From an uncultured Prevotellaceae bacterium (GTDB taxonomy: Bacteria; Bacteroidota; Bacteroidia; Bacteroidales; Bacteroidaceae): a stretch of 17,434 nucleotides of DNA. A model generated the notes under the pieces. The model ran no database searches. It worked only from the letters and a program-made list of their open reading frames with translations, and was not told where the DNA came from. Of this stretch, positions 6,387 to 13,608 are shown in pieces. Numbering within the stretch: position 1 is the stretch's first letter; each line of letters starts with the position of its first letter. Made by a program: the position numbers and the translations under genes. Location: positions 1 to 17,434 of the forward strand of contig CALBJW010000208.1 in the NCBI GenBank assembly GCA_937893145.1, in the 5' to 3' direction.

Positions 6387-9015
6387 TTCGGAAGATGAAA
6401 CGTACACCATTCAGGTTTGGATTGTTGTATTTTGCTCCTGTGTATGTGAGACGGCGAACATATACAACATGGAAGAGCTTGAAGATGTTGTGTACACCAA
6501 CCACTGCTTCAACGTATGGTTTCTTGCTCTCCATGACAAGGGTGTTATTCTCATATACTCCTTCGCTGTTGAAGTGACCAGGGAAGTACCAGATGTCGTT
6601 GTCGGCTGATGTGTACTTCATTGGGTTGTTTTTGTCTGTGAGATGTCCCCAAAGGCAGTTGATGCCAATCCATTCACGCCACTTGAGTTTCTTGAGAAGT
6701 GGGATGCGGTTGAATATCTTACCGTTCATATCCCAGCTGACCATGAGCGAGGCATAGCGGTCGTTGAGGAATTCCCAAGTATTGATGAGGTTGAAGTTGT
6801 AGTCCTGAAGGATGAATGAGTTGTTGGCAACTGGATGGATAAGGAGTGGATAAGGAACTTTGTTCCACTGGTATCCAGCCTTTACATCGGTGTCAATTTT
6901 ACCCCATGAGCCGAGCCAGAATCGTTTGTAAATACCTGCTTCTGTTACGTTATAGTTGTATTGACCACCAAGGAATCCCTTCAAGCCAACGGTGTGACTG
7001 ACGAAGAAGATAGGTGCATCAAGGTTAATCTTGAGACGACGCTGCTTGGTGTTGATGTATGTTGCACCAGGTTCAAAGGTTACAGTTGCCTTGAACTCGG
7101 ATGTGGTCATGTTGTTGTTCCAGAATGTTGGATCATTGGTTGCATGTCCTGCTGCTATGTTGTCTGCAAGACCAGTACCAACAGGTTGGAAGAAGAGGGC
7201 ATCAACGGCTTCGTTGCGAGTATGAAGGTAATGTGCATAGAACTTCATACCGTCTTCCCACTCGAAGTCAACAGCGAGTTTGTGTTCCTTTGTGTGGTAG
7301 AACTGGTCCACCTTACCAGACTTGAACGCCATGAACATGTTGTCCTTATCTGTGGTCATGAACTTGGTGTAAGGGTCTGTGATGTCGTTAGTGTACTGGA
7401 AGTAGATGTTCTTCTTTGGGAACTCACGATGCAGGTATGCCTTCTTATTGAGTGAATATGTTGCCTTCAACATTCCATACAGATGGGTAGGGTGCATTTT
7501 GGAATGAGGAGCTACAGCCACATATCCGTCAAGGAAGAAGTTAGGACAAAGGTGTGCTGTGGTAAATCCACTGACACGATAACGGAAACGGTCGTAATCG
7601 TTGTAGGAGACAATGGTGTTAATAGGACCGAAGTCGAACTTGTTCTTGTCTGTTGTTGAGGCAGTTTCGATAAAGTTCTCGATGAGAGCCTTAGCACCAA
7701 ACATAACCCACTTGAAGCCCTTGATGTTTTGGAGCTTCTCCAAGAATGAACCCATCTTGCTTTCTGATTGGGTGAGTTCCACCTGACGATACTGATTCCA
7801 GTACTCATCGCTCTGCATCTTTGCATCTGGTTCTGTCTTCGAAGCGCCCTTTATGCTCTTGAACACACGGGCTGGTACTTCTTCAAAGCTGTATTCGAAG
7901 TTGCGTATGGAACGCTGAACCATGAGTTTCTGCATCCAACTTGTGAGTTTCATTTCAACAATCATATCACTGTTCTGGCAAACTCGTTCGCCAGTTGGCA
8001 AACAGCTGAGGTCTTGCTTGATAATCATGTTCTCGACGAAGTTCACATCTGAACGGCGGGGAATGTTCAATTCCACTCTTCTAACAGCATATGTTGAGTC
8101 CTTAAGAATATAAAGATGTCCTGAAAAACCAAAGTCCTGCTGGTTATTTGGAAGGAAACCAACATCAATGACAGAATCGTTTTCTATCTTCAATGTGTCC
8201 TGAAGGTAGTAGCGATAGAAACCAATGGCATTGTCTGCAATAGGTGATTTGAACGGATACTGAAGCAGACGGCATTCGTTCTGATAGATATCTACATCGG
8301 TGAAGACATCCTTGAGCATTGTGGTGATGATTTCACCGGTATTGAGAAGTTCGTTCACACCCTTATCGCTCTGTGCCTTGATAAGCTGTTTCTCTGAACG
8401 AGGGTCTCTGCGGAAGAAGTTGTCTGACACTGTTTCTTGAACAATGACAGGAAGGATGAGCTTTCCTGTTTCTGGACATTTTTCAACGTGGTCCTTGAGG
8501 AATGCGAATGGTTTACCTTCTTCCTGGTCGAATATCTTGTCAGTAAACTCATTGAGCGAGAAGGTCATCTTCTCGTATTTAGTATATGAATAGAAGTCCT
8601 TGTGGCGCAAGTCAATGCTATCCTTATGGGCGATGACCTTACGCATAAGTTCAACGGCAGGGTTATTCTTCCTTGAATATTTTGCCTTTCTTGCTGAGAC
8701 GGTGACACCAGCGAGGGTACGAGGTTCTGGCTCAAGCTTGATGGTCATGTTCTTGTTTTTGCCAAAGTCCTTGAGGTTGATTACTTTTGTGACATATCCC
8801 ATCGAGGTGATGGTAAGTTCGTGCCAAGCGCTGTCCTCTTTGATGACAAATCGACCAGTCTCATCTGTCTGCTCACCTACATTTTTTCCTTCATAGTACA
8901 CGCTAACATAGTCAAGTGGTTCGCGAGTCTTTGCATCAATGACTTTACCTGTTACTTGGGCGTTAGCAGCTAACGAAACTAATGGAAGTATAATAGTAAG
9001 AAAGAAATTTCTCAT
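6376..9015 (-). CDS. Outer-membrane DUF5686 protein with carboxypeptidase-regulatory-like domain
   Basis: Large exported protein of 879 aa. A signal peptide spans 1-19 (MRNFFLTIILPLVSLAANA, cleaved before Q20). Then comes a CarboxypepD-regulatory-like beta-sandwich, about 21-105 (VTGKVIDAKTREPLDYVSV ... GRFVIKEDSA ... ITSMGYVTK), the domain that also precedes TonB-dependent SusC-type receptors. The remainder is DUF5686, rich in aromatic and alternating hydrophobic strands and ending RFIFRMSF; a terminal Phe is typical of outer-membrane barrels assembled by BAM. There is no TonB plug, so it is not a SusC receptor. The ATG at 9015 is chosen because an in-frame ATG at 9147 would lie upstream of the promoter box at 9082-9089 and would put the signal peptide 44 residues inside. 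Biological function is unknown; cell-surface remodelling is a guess. Confidence 0.87.
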   Translation of the reverse strand: MRNFFLTIILPLVSLAANAQVTGKVIDAKTREPLDYVSVYYEGKNVGEQTDETGRFVIKEDSAWHELTITSMGYVTKVINLKDFGKNKNMTIKLEPEPRTLAGVTVSARKAKYSRKNNPAVELMRKVIAHKDSIDLRHKDFYSYTKYEKMTFSLNEFTDKIFDQEEGKPFAFLKDHVEKCPETGKLILPVIVQETVSDNFFRRDPRSEKQLIKAQSDKGVNELLNTGEIITTMLKDVFTDVDIYQNECRLLQYPFKSPIADNAIGFYRYYLQDTLKIENDSVIDVGFLPNNQQDFGFSGHLYILKDSTYAVRRVELNIPRRSDVNFVENMIIKQDLSCLPTGERVCQNSDMIVEMKLTSWMQKLMVQRSIRNFEYSFEEVPARVFKSIKGASKTEPDAKMQSDEYWNQYRQVELTQSESKMGSFLEKLQNIKGFKWVMFGAKALIENFIETASTTDKNKFDFGPINTIVSYNDYDRFRYRVSGFTTAHLCPNFFLDGYVAVAPHSKMHPTHLYGMLKATYSLNKKAYLHREFPKKNIYFQYTNDITDPYTKFMTTDKDNMFMAFKSGKVDQFYHTKEHKLAVDFEWEDGMKFYAHYLHTRNEAVDALFFQPVGTGLADNIAAGHATNDPTFWNNNMTTSEFKATVTFEPGATYINTKQRRLKINLDAPIFFVSHTVGLKGFLGGQYNYNVTEAGIYKRFWLGSWGKIDTDVKAGYQWNKVPYPLLIHPVANNSFILQDYNFNLINTWEFLNDRYASLMVSWDMNGKIFNRIPLLKKLKWREWIGINCLWGHLTDKNNPMKYTSADNDIWYFPGHFNSEGVYENNTLVMESKKPYVEAVVGVHNIFKLFHVVYVRRLTYTGAKYNNPNLNGVRFIFRMSF

Positions 9016-9081
9016 AAATAATCCCGAAAAAATTTTTACCTTAAGAGTTAATCCTAATAATATCCTTTTACAAAATCGGTG

Positions 9082-9089
9082 CAAAGTTA
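9082..9089 (-). promoter_or_regulatory. Bacteroidota-type -7 promoter box for the DUF5686 gene
   Basis: Minus strand TAACTTTGCA is the same core as the GAPDH promoter. The start near 9075 gives a leader of about 60 nt and settles the gene start at 9015. Confidence 0.65.
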
Positions 9090-9144
9090 GTTCTTTTTTT
9101 CTAAATATTAAGGATAGAATAGTGCCAATTATTGTCCTATTTGT

Positions 9145-9184
9145 CAAATGAAGCCATATATACAGTGATATACGGCTTCATTTG
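9145..9184. terminator. Strong hairpin at the 3' end of the long minus-strand operon
   Basis: CAAATGAAGCC pairs with GGCTTCATTTG (11 perfect pairs), extended inside by TATAT/ATATA after one mismatch. The T-rich tail (TATCGTTTTTTAC...) is on the plus side, which is unexpected because both flanking genes run minus. It most likely marks the 3' end of the operon, as a hairpin end without U-run or as a block to antisense transcription. Confidence 0.6.
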
Positions 9185-9211
9185 TATCGTTTTTTACTTT
9201 TTTTCACTTTT

Positions 9212-10015
9212 TTATTCCATCCAAACACCTATTTTATTATATAGGCGTCTTACGGCAGGAATGTTCATTATAAGTCCCTCAAACAATGCTATGCCAAGCA
9301 CAACGCAAAGTACACCAAGTGTAACATCAATGATGTAATGGTGACAACTATATACTGCTGCCCACCATATTCCTACGGAAACAATCGAGAGGATAGTAAT
9401 CCATCCGTAGTTTCTTTTTGCAATGAATGCCGCATAGAAAAGTGCTATTGGATTGTATGCCGAGTGGAGGGAAGGGATTGCCGCAAACACATTAGCATTC
9501 TTGCAGTATATGTTGTGGAAAATGTCAAATCCAATAAGTTCGTCGAAGCGGGCAAATCCACCTACATTACCTGGTGTGTTGAGTATAGGTTCAAATCCAT
9601 ACTGCAAAACATACCAAGGAGGGGAGGCTGGATATACGTAGTAACCGGCAAAGCCAACGAGATTCACGAAGAGAAATGCACAGGCAAAACGAAAACTCAA
9701 TGTTCTCTGTCCACTGAAGAATAGGTAAATGCCGTAGAGGATTGGCAGCGGAACCCACAGTAGATAGAAGATGCCCGAAAGCAAATCGCCTATAGCACAG
9801 TTGTGAATGTTGAAGTATTCGTTAGGTGTAAGCACGCCAGTTGCAGTACTTATTCCAAACAGTGTCTTCTCCATGTTATATACACCTTCTGTGTCAATGG
9901 AGTTGAAGAGGTAGTTTGGATAGTATCGCATCGAGTCGTAGATGATGCCGAAGAGGGCAAACGGAATGAGGGCTACGACAAAACGAATAAGTATCTTTGT
10001 TATGTTATTCTTCAT
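9212..10015 (-). CDS. AUR1-like PAP2 membrane enzyme, probable inositol phosphorylceramide synthase
   Basis: Polytopic membrane protein of 267 aa with about six hydrophobic segments. The PAP2 catalytic motifs are in the AUR1 form: AAIPSLHSAY (catalytic His184) and YSCHHYIIDVTLG (His226 with Asp230, the HxxxD pair), preceded by YPASPPWY (128-135), which corresponds to the PPWY loop of fungal AUR1. AUR1-type enzymes move phosphoinositol from phosphatidylinositol to ceramide, releasing diacylglycerol. The upstream genes code for a CDP-alcohol phosphatidyltransferase (1 base away) and a PgpA-type phosphatase that could make the PI, which supports this reaction over simple lipid phosphate hydrolysis. 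It is the last gene of the run and is followed by a hairpin. The substrate is inferred from motifs and context. Confidence 0.75.
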   Translation of the reverse strand: MKNNITKILIRFVVALIPFALFGIIYDSMRYYPNYLFNSIDTEGVYNMEKTLFGISTATGVLTPNEYFNIHNCAIGDLLSGIFYLLWVPLPILYGIYLFFSGQRTLSFRFACAFLFVNLVGFAGYYVYPASPPWYVLQYGFEPILNTPGNVGGFARFDELIGFDIFHNIYCKNANVFAAIPSLHSAYNPIALFYAAFIAKRNYGWITILSIVSVGIWWAAVYSCHHYIIDVTLGVLCVVLGIALFEGLIMNIPAVRRLYNKIGVWME

Positions 10016-10016
10016 C

Positions 10017-10682
10017 TTAGTTCTTGTCCATCTGCTTCTTAACGTGCATAATTCTTACCATCACTGTGTAGTTTGCAAGTACAGCAATGAGAATCTGAGG
10101 TGCGAGAAGTATCCACATAGGGTCGAAACTAACGCAGTCTGCAAGGAGACCACAGAGCATGGCACCAAGACTTGTCACAACGACACGTTCAGGACGTTGC
10201 ATAAGACCTACCTTACACTCGATGTCGAGACCTTCTGCACGAGCACGCACATAACTAACCATGATAGAACCAATGAGCGAAAGGAATGTTATGACTGTTG
10301 GCCAAGTGTAACCGAAGTGCATGAAATAGAATGCAATACCGCTCAATGTGAAAAGTTCGCAGAAACGGTCGAGCACACTGTCATAGAAAGCACCGAAAGT
10401 TGAACACATGTTTCCGGTACGAGCAAGGTAACCATCAATCATGTCGAAGATACTTGAGAAGATAATCAAGAAACCAGCCCAACCAACTACGCTGTAGTCA
10501 TTCTGTGGAACGTAGAGTGCTGAATACACGAAGAGTGCTGCTGCCACAAGGTTTCCTAAGAAGCCACAAGTGGTAATCATATTTGGAGTTACTCCAATCT
10601 TAATCATCATCTTGACCGATGGGTCAATAATGCGGTACACGCCATGCTGAATACCGTCACGAAATTGCTTGAATGTAATCAT
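10017..10682 (-). CDS. CDP-alcohol phosphatidyltransferase, probable phosphatidylinositol-phosphate synthase
   Basis: Integral membrane enzyme of 221 aa. The full signature D-x2-D-G-x2-A-R-x8-G-x3-D-x3-D is present from Asp80 to Asp105 (DMIDGYLARTGNMCSTFG, then AFYDSVLDRF), giving the two-metal active site for CDP-diacylglycerol. About six membrane helices are predicted by eye. The family joins a phosphatidyl group to an alcohol: glycerol phosphate (PgsA), serine, inositol or inositol phosphate. Location between an AUR1-like enzyme and a PgpA-type phosphatase favours inositol 1-phosphate, giving PI-phosphate. PgsA is the main alternative and cannot be excluded by sequence alone. Stop and the next start are separated by one base (TAAGATG). 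Confidence 0.75.
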   Translation of the reverse strand: MITFKQFRDGIQHGVYRIIDPSVKMMIKIGVTPNMITTCGFLGNLVAAALFVYSALYVPQNDYSVVGWAGFLIIFSSIFDMIDGYLARTGNMCSTFGAFYDSVLDRFCELFTLSGIAFYFMHFGYTWPTVITFLSLIGSIMVSYVRARAEGLDIECKVGLMQRPERVVVTSLGAMLCGLLADCVSFDPMWILLAPQILIAVLANYTVMVRIMHVKKQMDKN

Positions 10683-10731
10683 CTTTTGTTATTTCTTTGT
10701 TTCTTATTCTTATTGATAAATGCTATGTTTT

Positions 10732-11145
10732 CTAATTCTTGTAAACGAACTTCTTCTGCATAGGATAGTTCCAGAAAAAGGCAACTGCAATCGCCGTGAT
10801 AATCTTGGCTATCATAACGATATTGAAACCCTTTGGTGTTCCATCGTGCGAGATGATGTTTGCCATCAGTGTTGTACCTGCGGTATTAAAGAAGATTGAC
10901 CCCAACCATACCATCAGATAACGATAGAAGATGACACGTTTCTTCTGTTCGGTGCCTTTGAATGCCCAATTATAATTGATGACACAGTTAATACTACCGC
11001 CAGACAATGCTCCAAGTGCGGTAGCAATGACATACCAGCATCCTACCAACTCTACGAGTATTGTAGTCATGGCGAAGTCCACGATAGTGCTGACTATTGA
11101 TGATGTCTGGACTTCAAGGAATTGTATGAGCCAACGGAATCTCAT
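10732..11145 (-). CDS. GtrA-like four-helix membrane protein
   Basis: Small polytopic protein of 137 aa with four hydrophobic segments (about 16-36, 40-60, 75-95 and 107-127) and the GtrA family feature of a conserved Asn/Trp stretch, NCVINYNWAFKG, between helices 2 and 3, plus a basic end NYPMQKKFVYKN. GtrA proteins are thought to flip polyprenyl-phosphate-linked sugars or assist glycosyltransferases. No glycosyltransferase is nearby; instead it is set between the PgpA-type and CDP-alcohol genes, so movement of an inositol lipid or its precursor across the inner membrane is a reasonable guess. It ends in TAG. The 49 bases to the next gene hold no promoter box. Confidence 0.75.
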   Translation of the reverse strand: MRFRWLIQFLEVQTSSIVSTIVDFAMTTILVELVGCWYVIATALGALSGGSINCVINYNWAFKGTEQKKRVIFYRYLMVWLGSIFFNTAGTTLMANIISHDGTPKGFNIVMIAKIITAIAVAFFWNYPMQKKFVYKN

Positions 11146-11170
11146 TTGTTCGTGTGGTATTGAGGACTTC

Positions 11171-11668
11171 TTACAATGAATGAGTAAAGTATCTCACTAC
11201 GAGAATGACGATTGCTCCATAAACACCAGCGAGGATGTCGTCCATCATGACTCCCCATCCGCCGCCAATGCTCTCCATCTTGCGTACACCAAGTGGTTTC
11301 CAAATGTCGAAGAGGCGGAAAAGTGCGAATGCTAATGCTGCATAAATCCAATACTGTGTGCTGAAGAGTGCTGTCTGTGGCACAGCAAGAAGGCAAATCC
11401 AAACTCCAACCATCTCGTCAACAACAACTCTTGATGGATCCTCGCCCCATGCCTTCTCAAGTCGATTGATAGGGGCAATGCTGGCAAGTGTGAAGAGAAC
11501 TACACACACAGCAGTGGCAATCTGCAGAGGACAGAAGTCCATCCAGATGCTTGCCACAATCCACATTACTGTTGCAACGAGTGCTCCCATTGTGCCTGGA
11601 GCGAAAGGTGAATATCCAGAGAAGAATCCTGTTGAGAGGAATCTGTCAAAAAATCTTGTTTCTTCCAT
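11171..11668 (-). CDS. PgpA-type phosphatase, probable PI-phosphate phosphatase
   Basis: Membrane phosphatase of 165 aa in the PgpA family. It shows the family motifs GYSPFAPGTMGAL (18-30), EDPSRVVVDEMVG (76-88, with Asp84 and Glu85), FRLFDIWKPLGVRKME (117-132) and GGWGVMMDDILAG (136-148, with the Asp143-Asp144 pair). Classical PgpA converts phosphatidylglycerol phosphate to phosphatidylglycerol. In this cassette the likelier substrate is phosphatidylinositol phosphate made by the CDP-alcohol enzyme downstream. Substrate assignment rests on context. It starts 9 bases after the lipoprotein stop and is 25 bases from the GtrA start, so co-transcription is expected. Confidence 0.82.
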   Translation of the reverse strand: MEETRFFDRFLSTGFFSGYSPFAPGTMGALVATVMWIVASIWMDFCPLQIATAVCVVLFTLASIAPINRLEKAWGEDPSRVVVDEMVGVWICLLAVPQTALFSTQYWIYAALAFALFRLFDIWKPLGVRKMESIGGGWGVMMDDILAGVYGAIVILVVRYFTHSL

Positions 11669-11677
11669 CTTGTTTCT

Positions 11678-12121
11678 TTAGAACTTAATGTATTTGATTC
11701 GTGCAGAGTCAGACTTTATTATCAGCAAATCCTTTGTGAGTTTCTCCACCTTGAATGACTCTTTAAGTGAATAAAAGCCCCACTTGTTGAGAATAGGAAG
11801 TTCTTTCTCCGTGAAAGGGATGTTATCGTCTGCTGCAGTTTCATTATGCGAATAACGGGAGAACTGCCAGAGTTTCAGCGAGTCGCCTTTGTGTTCAAAG
11901 TAGCCGTAGAATCGTGAAGCGGCAACTTCTTGCACATCTGTCAGTTCGAAGAGCTTGAGTTGAATGGACATATACACACGTTCCATCTGCATATTCTTCA
12001 CCTCGCCGTTATGCTCTATCTCCATCACCTGCCACATGCCATCAAGGTCGCCATTGGCTGGCAACTTGTCGCAAGCAGCAAAGATGCTACACATTATTAA
12101 TATATAAAGGAGTCGTCTCAC
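11678..12121 (-). CDS. Small lipocalin-like lipoprotein
   Basis: A 147-residue protein with a lipoprotein signal: RR, hydrophobic LLYILIMCSIFAA and lipobox FAAC with lipidated Cys17. The mature part has an N-terminal GMWQVMEIEHNGE strand like lipocalin-like domains and alternating polar and hydrophobic strands ending IIKSDSARIKYIKF, suggesting a small beta-barrel. The start is GTG at 12121, which overlaps the TGA of the Wzi-like gene in GTGA; an internal ATG would leave too short a signal. The 4-base overlap suggests translational coupling, and perhaps joint work at the outer membrane. Ligand unknown. Confidence 0.7.
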   Translation of the reverse strand: MRRLLYILIMCSIFAACDKLPANGDLDGMWQVMEIEHNGEVKNMQMERVYMSIQLKLFELTDVQEVAASRFYGYFEHKGDSLKLWQFSRYSHNETAADDNIPFTEKELPILNKWGFYSLKESFKVEKLTKDLLIIKSDSARIKYIKF

Positions 12122-13608
12122 TTTACCAAATTGAATGATTTGTGAATTGTCAACTGAAATCCGAGCGAATTGCCAAGCACACCACCATTGTCATATCCAA
12201 CAGCCAGTTTGCCTGACCATCCATTTGCCCAAACTGGATTGTATGCCACCTCACCCATGTAGTACTGCTGCCATTTCTTTTCGTAGAAAGGAACATCGTA
12301 TGTGCCCCAGTTCTCAGTAAGTGAAAGCAATACTCTCCAGTGAATCTCTGGAGTTGGGTCGCCACTCAGACCAAGATGCCAAGCCTTAACACGGTTGTTG
12401 AAGCAATATACATAACCATTATCATTGTATATCGGAGATGTCATGAACGGATGTCCGATGACCATTCCCCAGTGCTGCCAACCACCATAAAGCTGATGAT
12501 TGTAGTAGTTGTCTCGACCGTTCATCTTGTCTGGTATGCTGGCTGTCTGGTCGTGATAGACTGCTCCCGACTGATTACGAGTACTCATGTGTTCAAGAAC
12601 AATACCAGTGAGGTATCTGTTCTTGGGAAGTCTGCCTTCGAGTCCAACAAGATGGTCCTGCACTCCGTATTGGAAGGTTATCATCGACTGGTCGTCGAAG
12701 TAACGTTCTGCGTAAGCCTTAACCATCCAGTCGTCTGCTGTCCATGTGAGGGCGATGTTATAACTGCCAACTTGATTGCCCGAAGAGTTCTTCTCCGTTC
12801 CATCTGTCTCATCACTTCCGCCCCAAGTTGTGGCATGCCACCAAGCGTTGAAGTTGCTGCTATGCTCAAGTGTTGTTGGCTCTGAATAGCCACGACCTGT
12901 TGCATTATAGGTTGTTCCGCCAAACTGAGTTGCCATTCTCAAACCAATCTCCAAAGTGAGCGGGAATGATTTGCACGACTCCTTACCAATCTTTGTATAT
13001 ACTCTCTTCTCGTGATAGAGGTGATTGCCAGTGTAACGATTGGTGGTACCAGCAGAGAAGTCTCGTTGCCAGTTGCCATCAGTAGTGAAGCCATAGCTTC
13101 CCGATACCTTCCACTTCCAGAATTGTTTTGTTCCTGGAACGCTGAAGTAGTCAATCTCCAGCTTTGCTTGAGGAATAGGACGAGCATTGATGCCCATAGA
13201 AAGACTACCACTCGACAGTTCTTCGTTCTTCACATCCATTGGCGTTTCCTTTGCTCCAACGGTGAGTTTCACCTTCTTGTATGCTATTGAAGCAAATGCC
13301 TGTTGGAGGAAGAATGGACTTGTGAACCCTTCCTGGACCGCAGCATCTATGCCGTAACCAAGTCGCCAGTTGCGTGTGGAGTCGTTATCTTCAGTTCGCA
13401 TCAGACTCACACGTTCGTATGCACTATAATTCTTTATGCTTCCCATACCATACTTATTGCTTGAAAGCCACAAAGGAGCAAAGTCACCACAAGGTGAAAC
13501 AGAGCCCTGTGCCTCAATGTCGAGACGAAGTCCCGACGCTAAGTTCTGGGCATTTGCCGTTGTGAACAGGCAAGCAGTCAGTAGGGTGGTGAAGAATTTA
13601 GAGTGCAT
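12118..13608 (-). CDS. Wzi-like capsule assembly outer-membrane protein
   Basis: Exported 496-residue beta-barrel protein. The signal peptide spans 1-20 (MHSKFFTTLLTACLFTTANA, then Q). The mature N-terminus SGLRLDIEAQGSVSPCGDFAPLWLSSNKYGMGS is typical of the Bacteroidota capsule assembly Wzi family (Caps_assemb_Wzi), as are the later stretches DWMVKAYAERYFDDQSM and the long run of amphipathic strands. Wzi of E. coli is a surface lectin that holds capsule polysaccharide; the Bacteroidota proteins are named by likeness and few have been tested. No capsule glycosyltransferases are nearby, so the partner polymer or lipid is open. Its ATG lies inside the pdxA-like gene (11-base overlap) and its TGA overlaps the next start, so it is embedded in the operon. 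Confidence 0.78.
   Translation of the reverse strand: MHSKFFTTLLTACLFTTANAQNLASGLRLDIEAQGSVSPCGDFAPLWLSSNKYGMGSIKNYSAYERVSLMRTEDNDSTRNWRLGYGIDAAVQEGFTSPFFLQQAFASIAYKKVKLTVGAKETPMDVKNEELSSGSLSMGINARPIPQAKLEIDYFSVPGTKQFWKWKVSGSYGFTTDGNWQRDFSAGTTNRYTGNHLYHEKRVYTKIGKESCKSFPLTLEIGLRMATQFGGTTYNATGRGYSEPTTLEHSSNFNAWWHATTWGGSDETDGTEKNSSGNQVGSYNIALTWTADDWMVKAYAERYFDDQSMITFQYGVQDHLVGLEGRLPKNRYLTGIVLEHMSTRNQSGAVYHDQTASIPDKMNGRDNYYNHQLYGGWQHWGMVIGHPFMTSPIYNDNGYVYCFNNRVKAWHLGLSGDPTPEIHWRVLLSLTENWGTYDVPFYEKKWQQYYMGEVAYNPVWANGWSGKLAVGYDNGGVLGNSLGFQLTIHKSFNLVK

Noticed and set aside
6961..7455. 164-residue open frame on plus inside the DUF5686 gene
   Set aside because: No family likeness, no promoter or start context; a shadow of the coding strand.
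9016..9147. Longer DUF5686 start at 9147
   Set aside because: It precedes the promoter box at 9082-9089 and would bury the signal peptide.
12340..12885. 181-residue open frame on plus opposite the Wzi-like gene
   Set aside because: Antisense shadow without signal peptide, motif or promoter.
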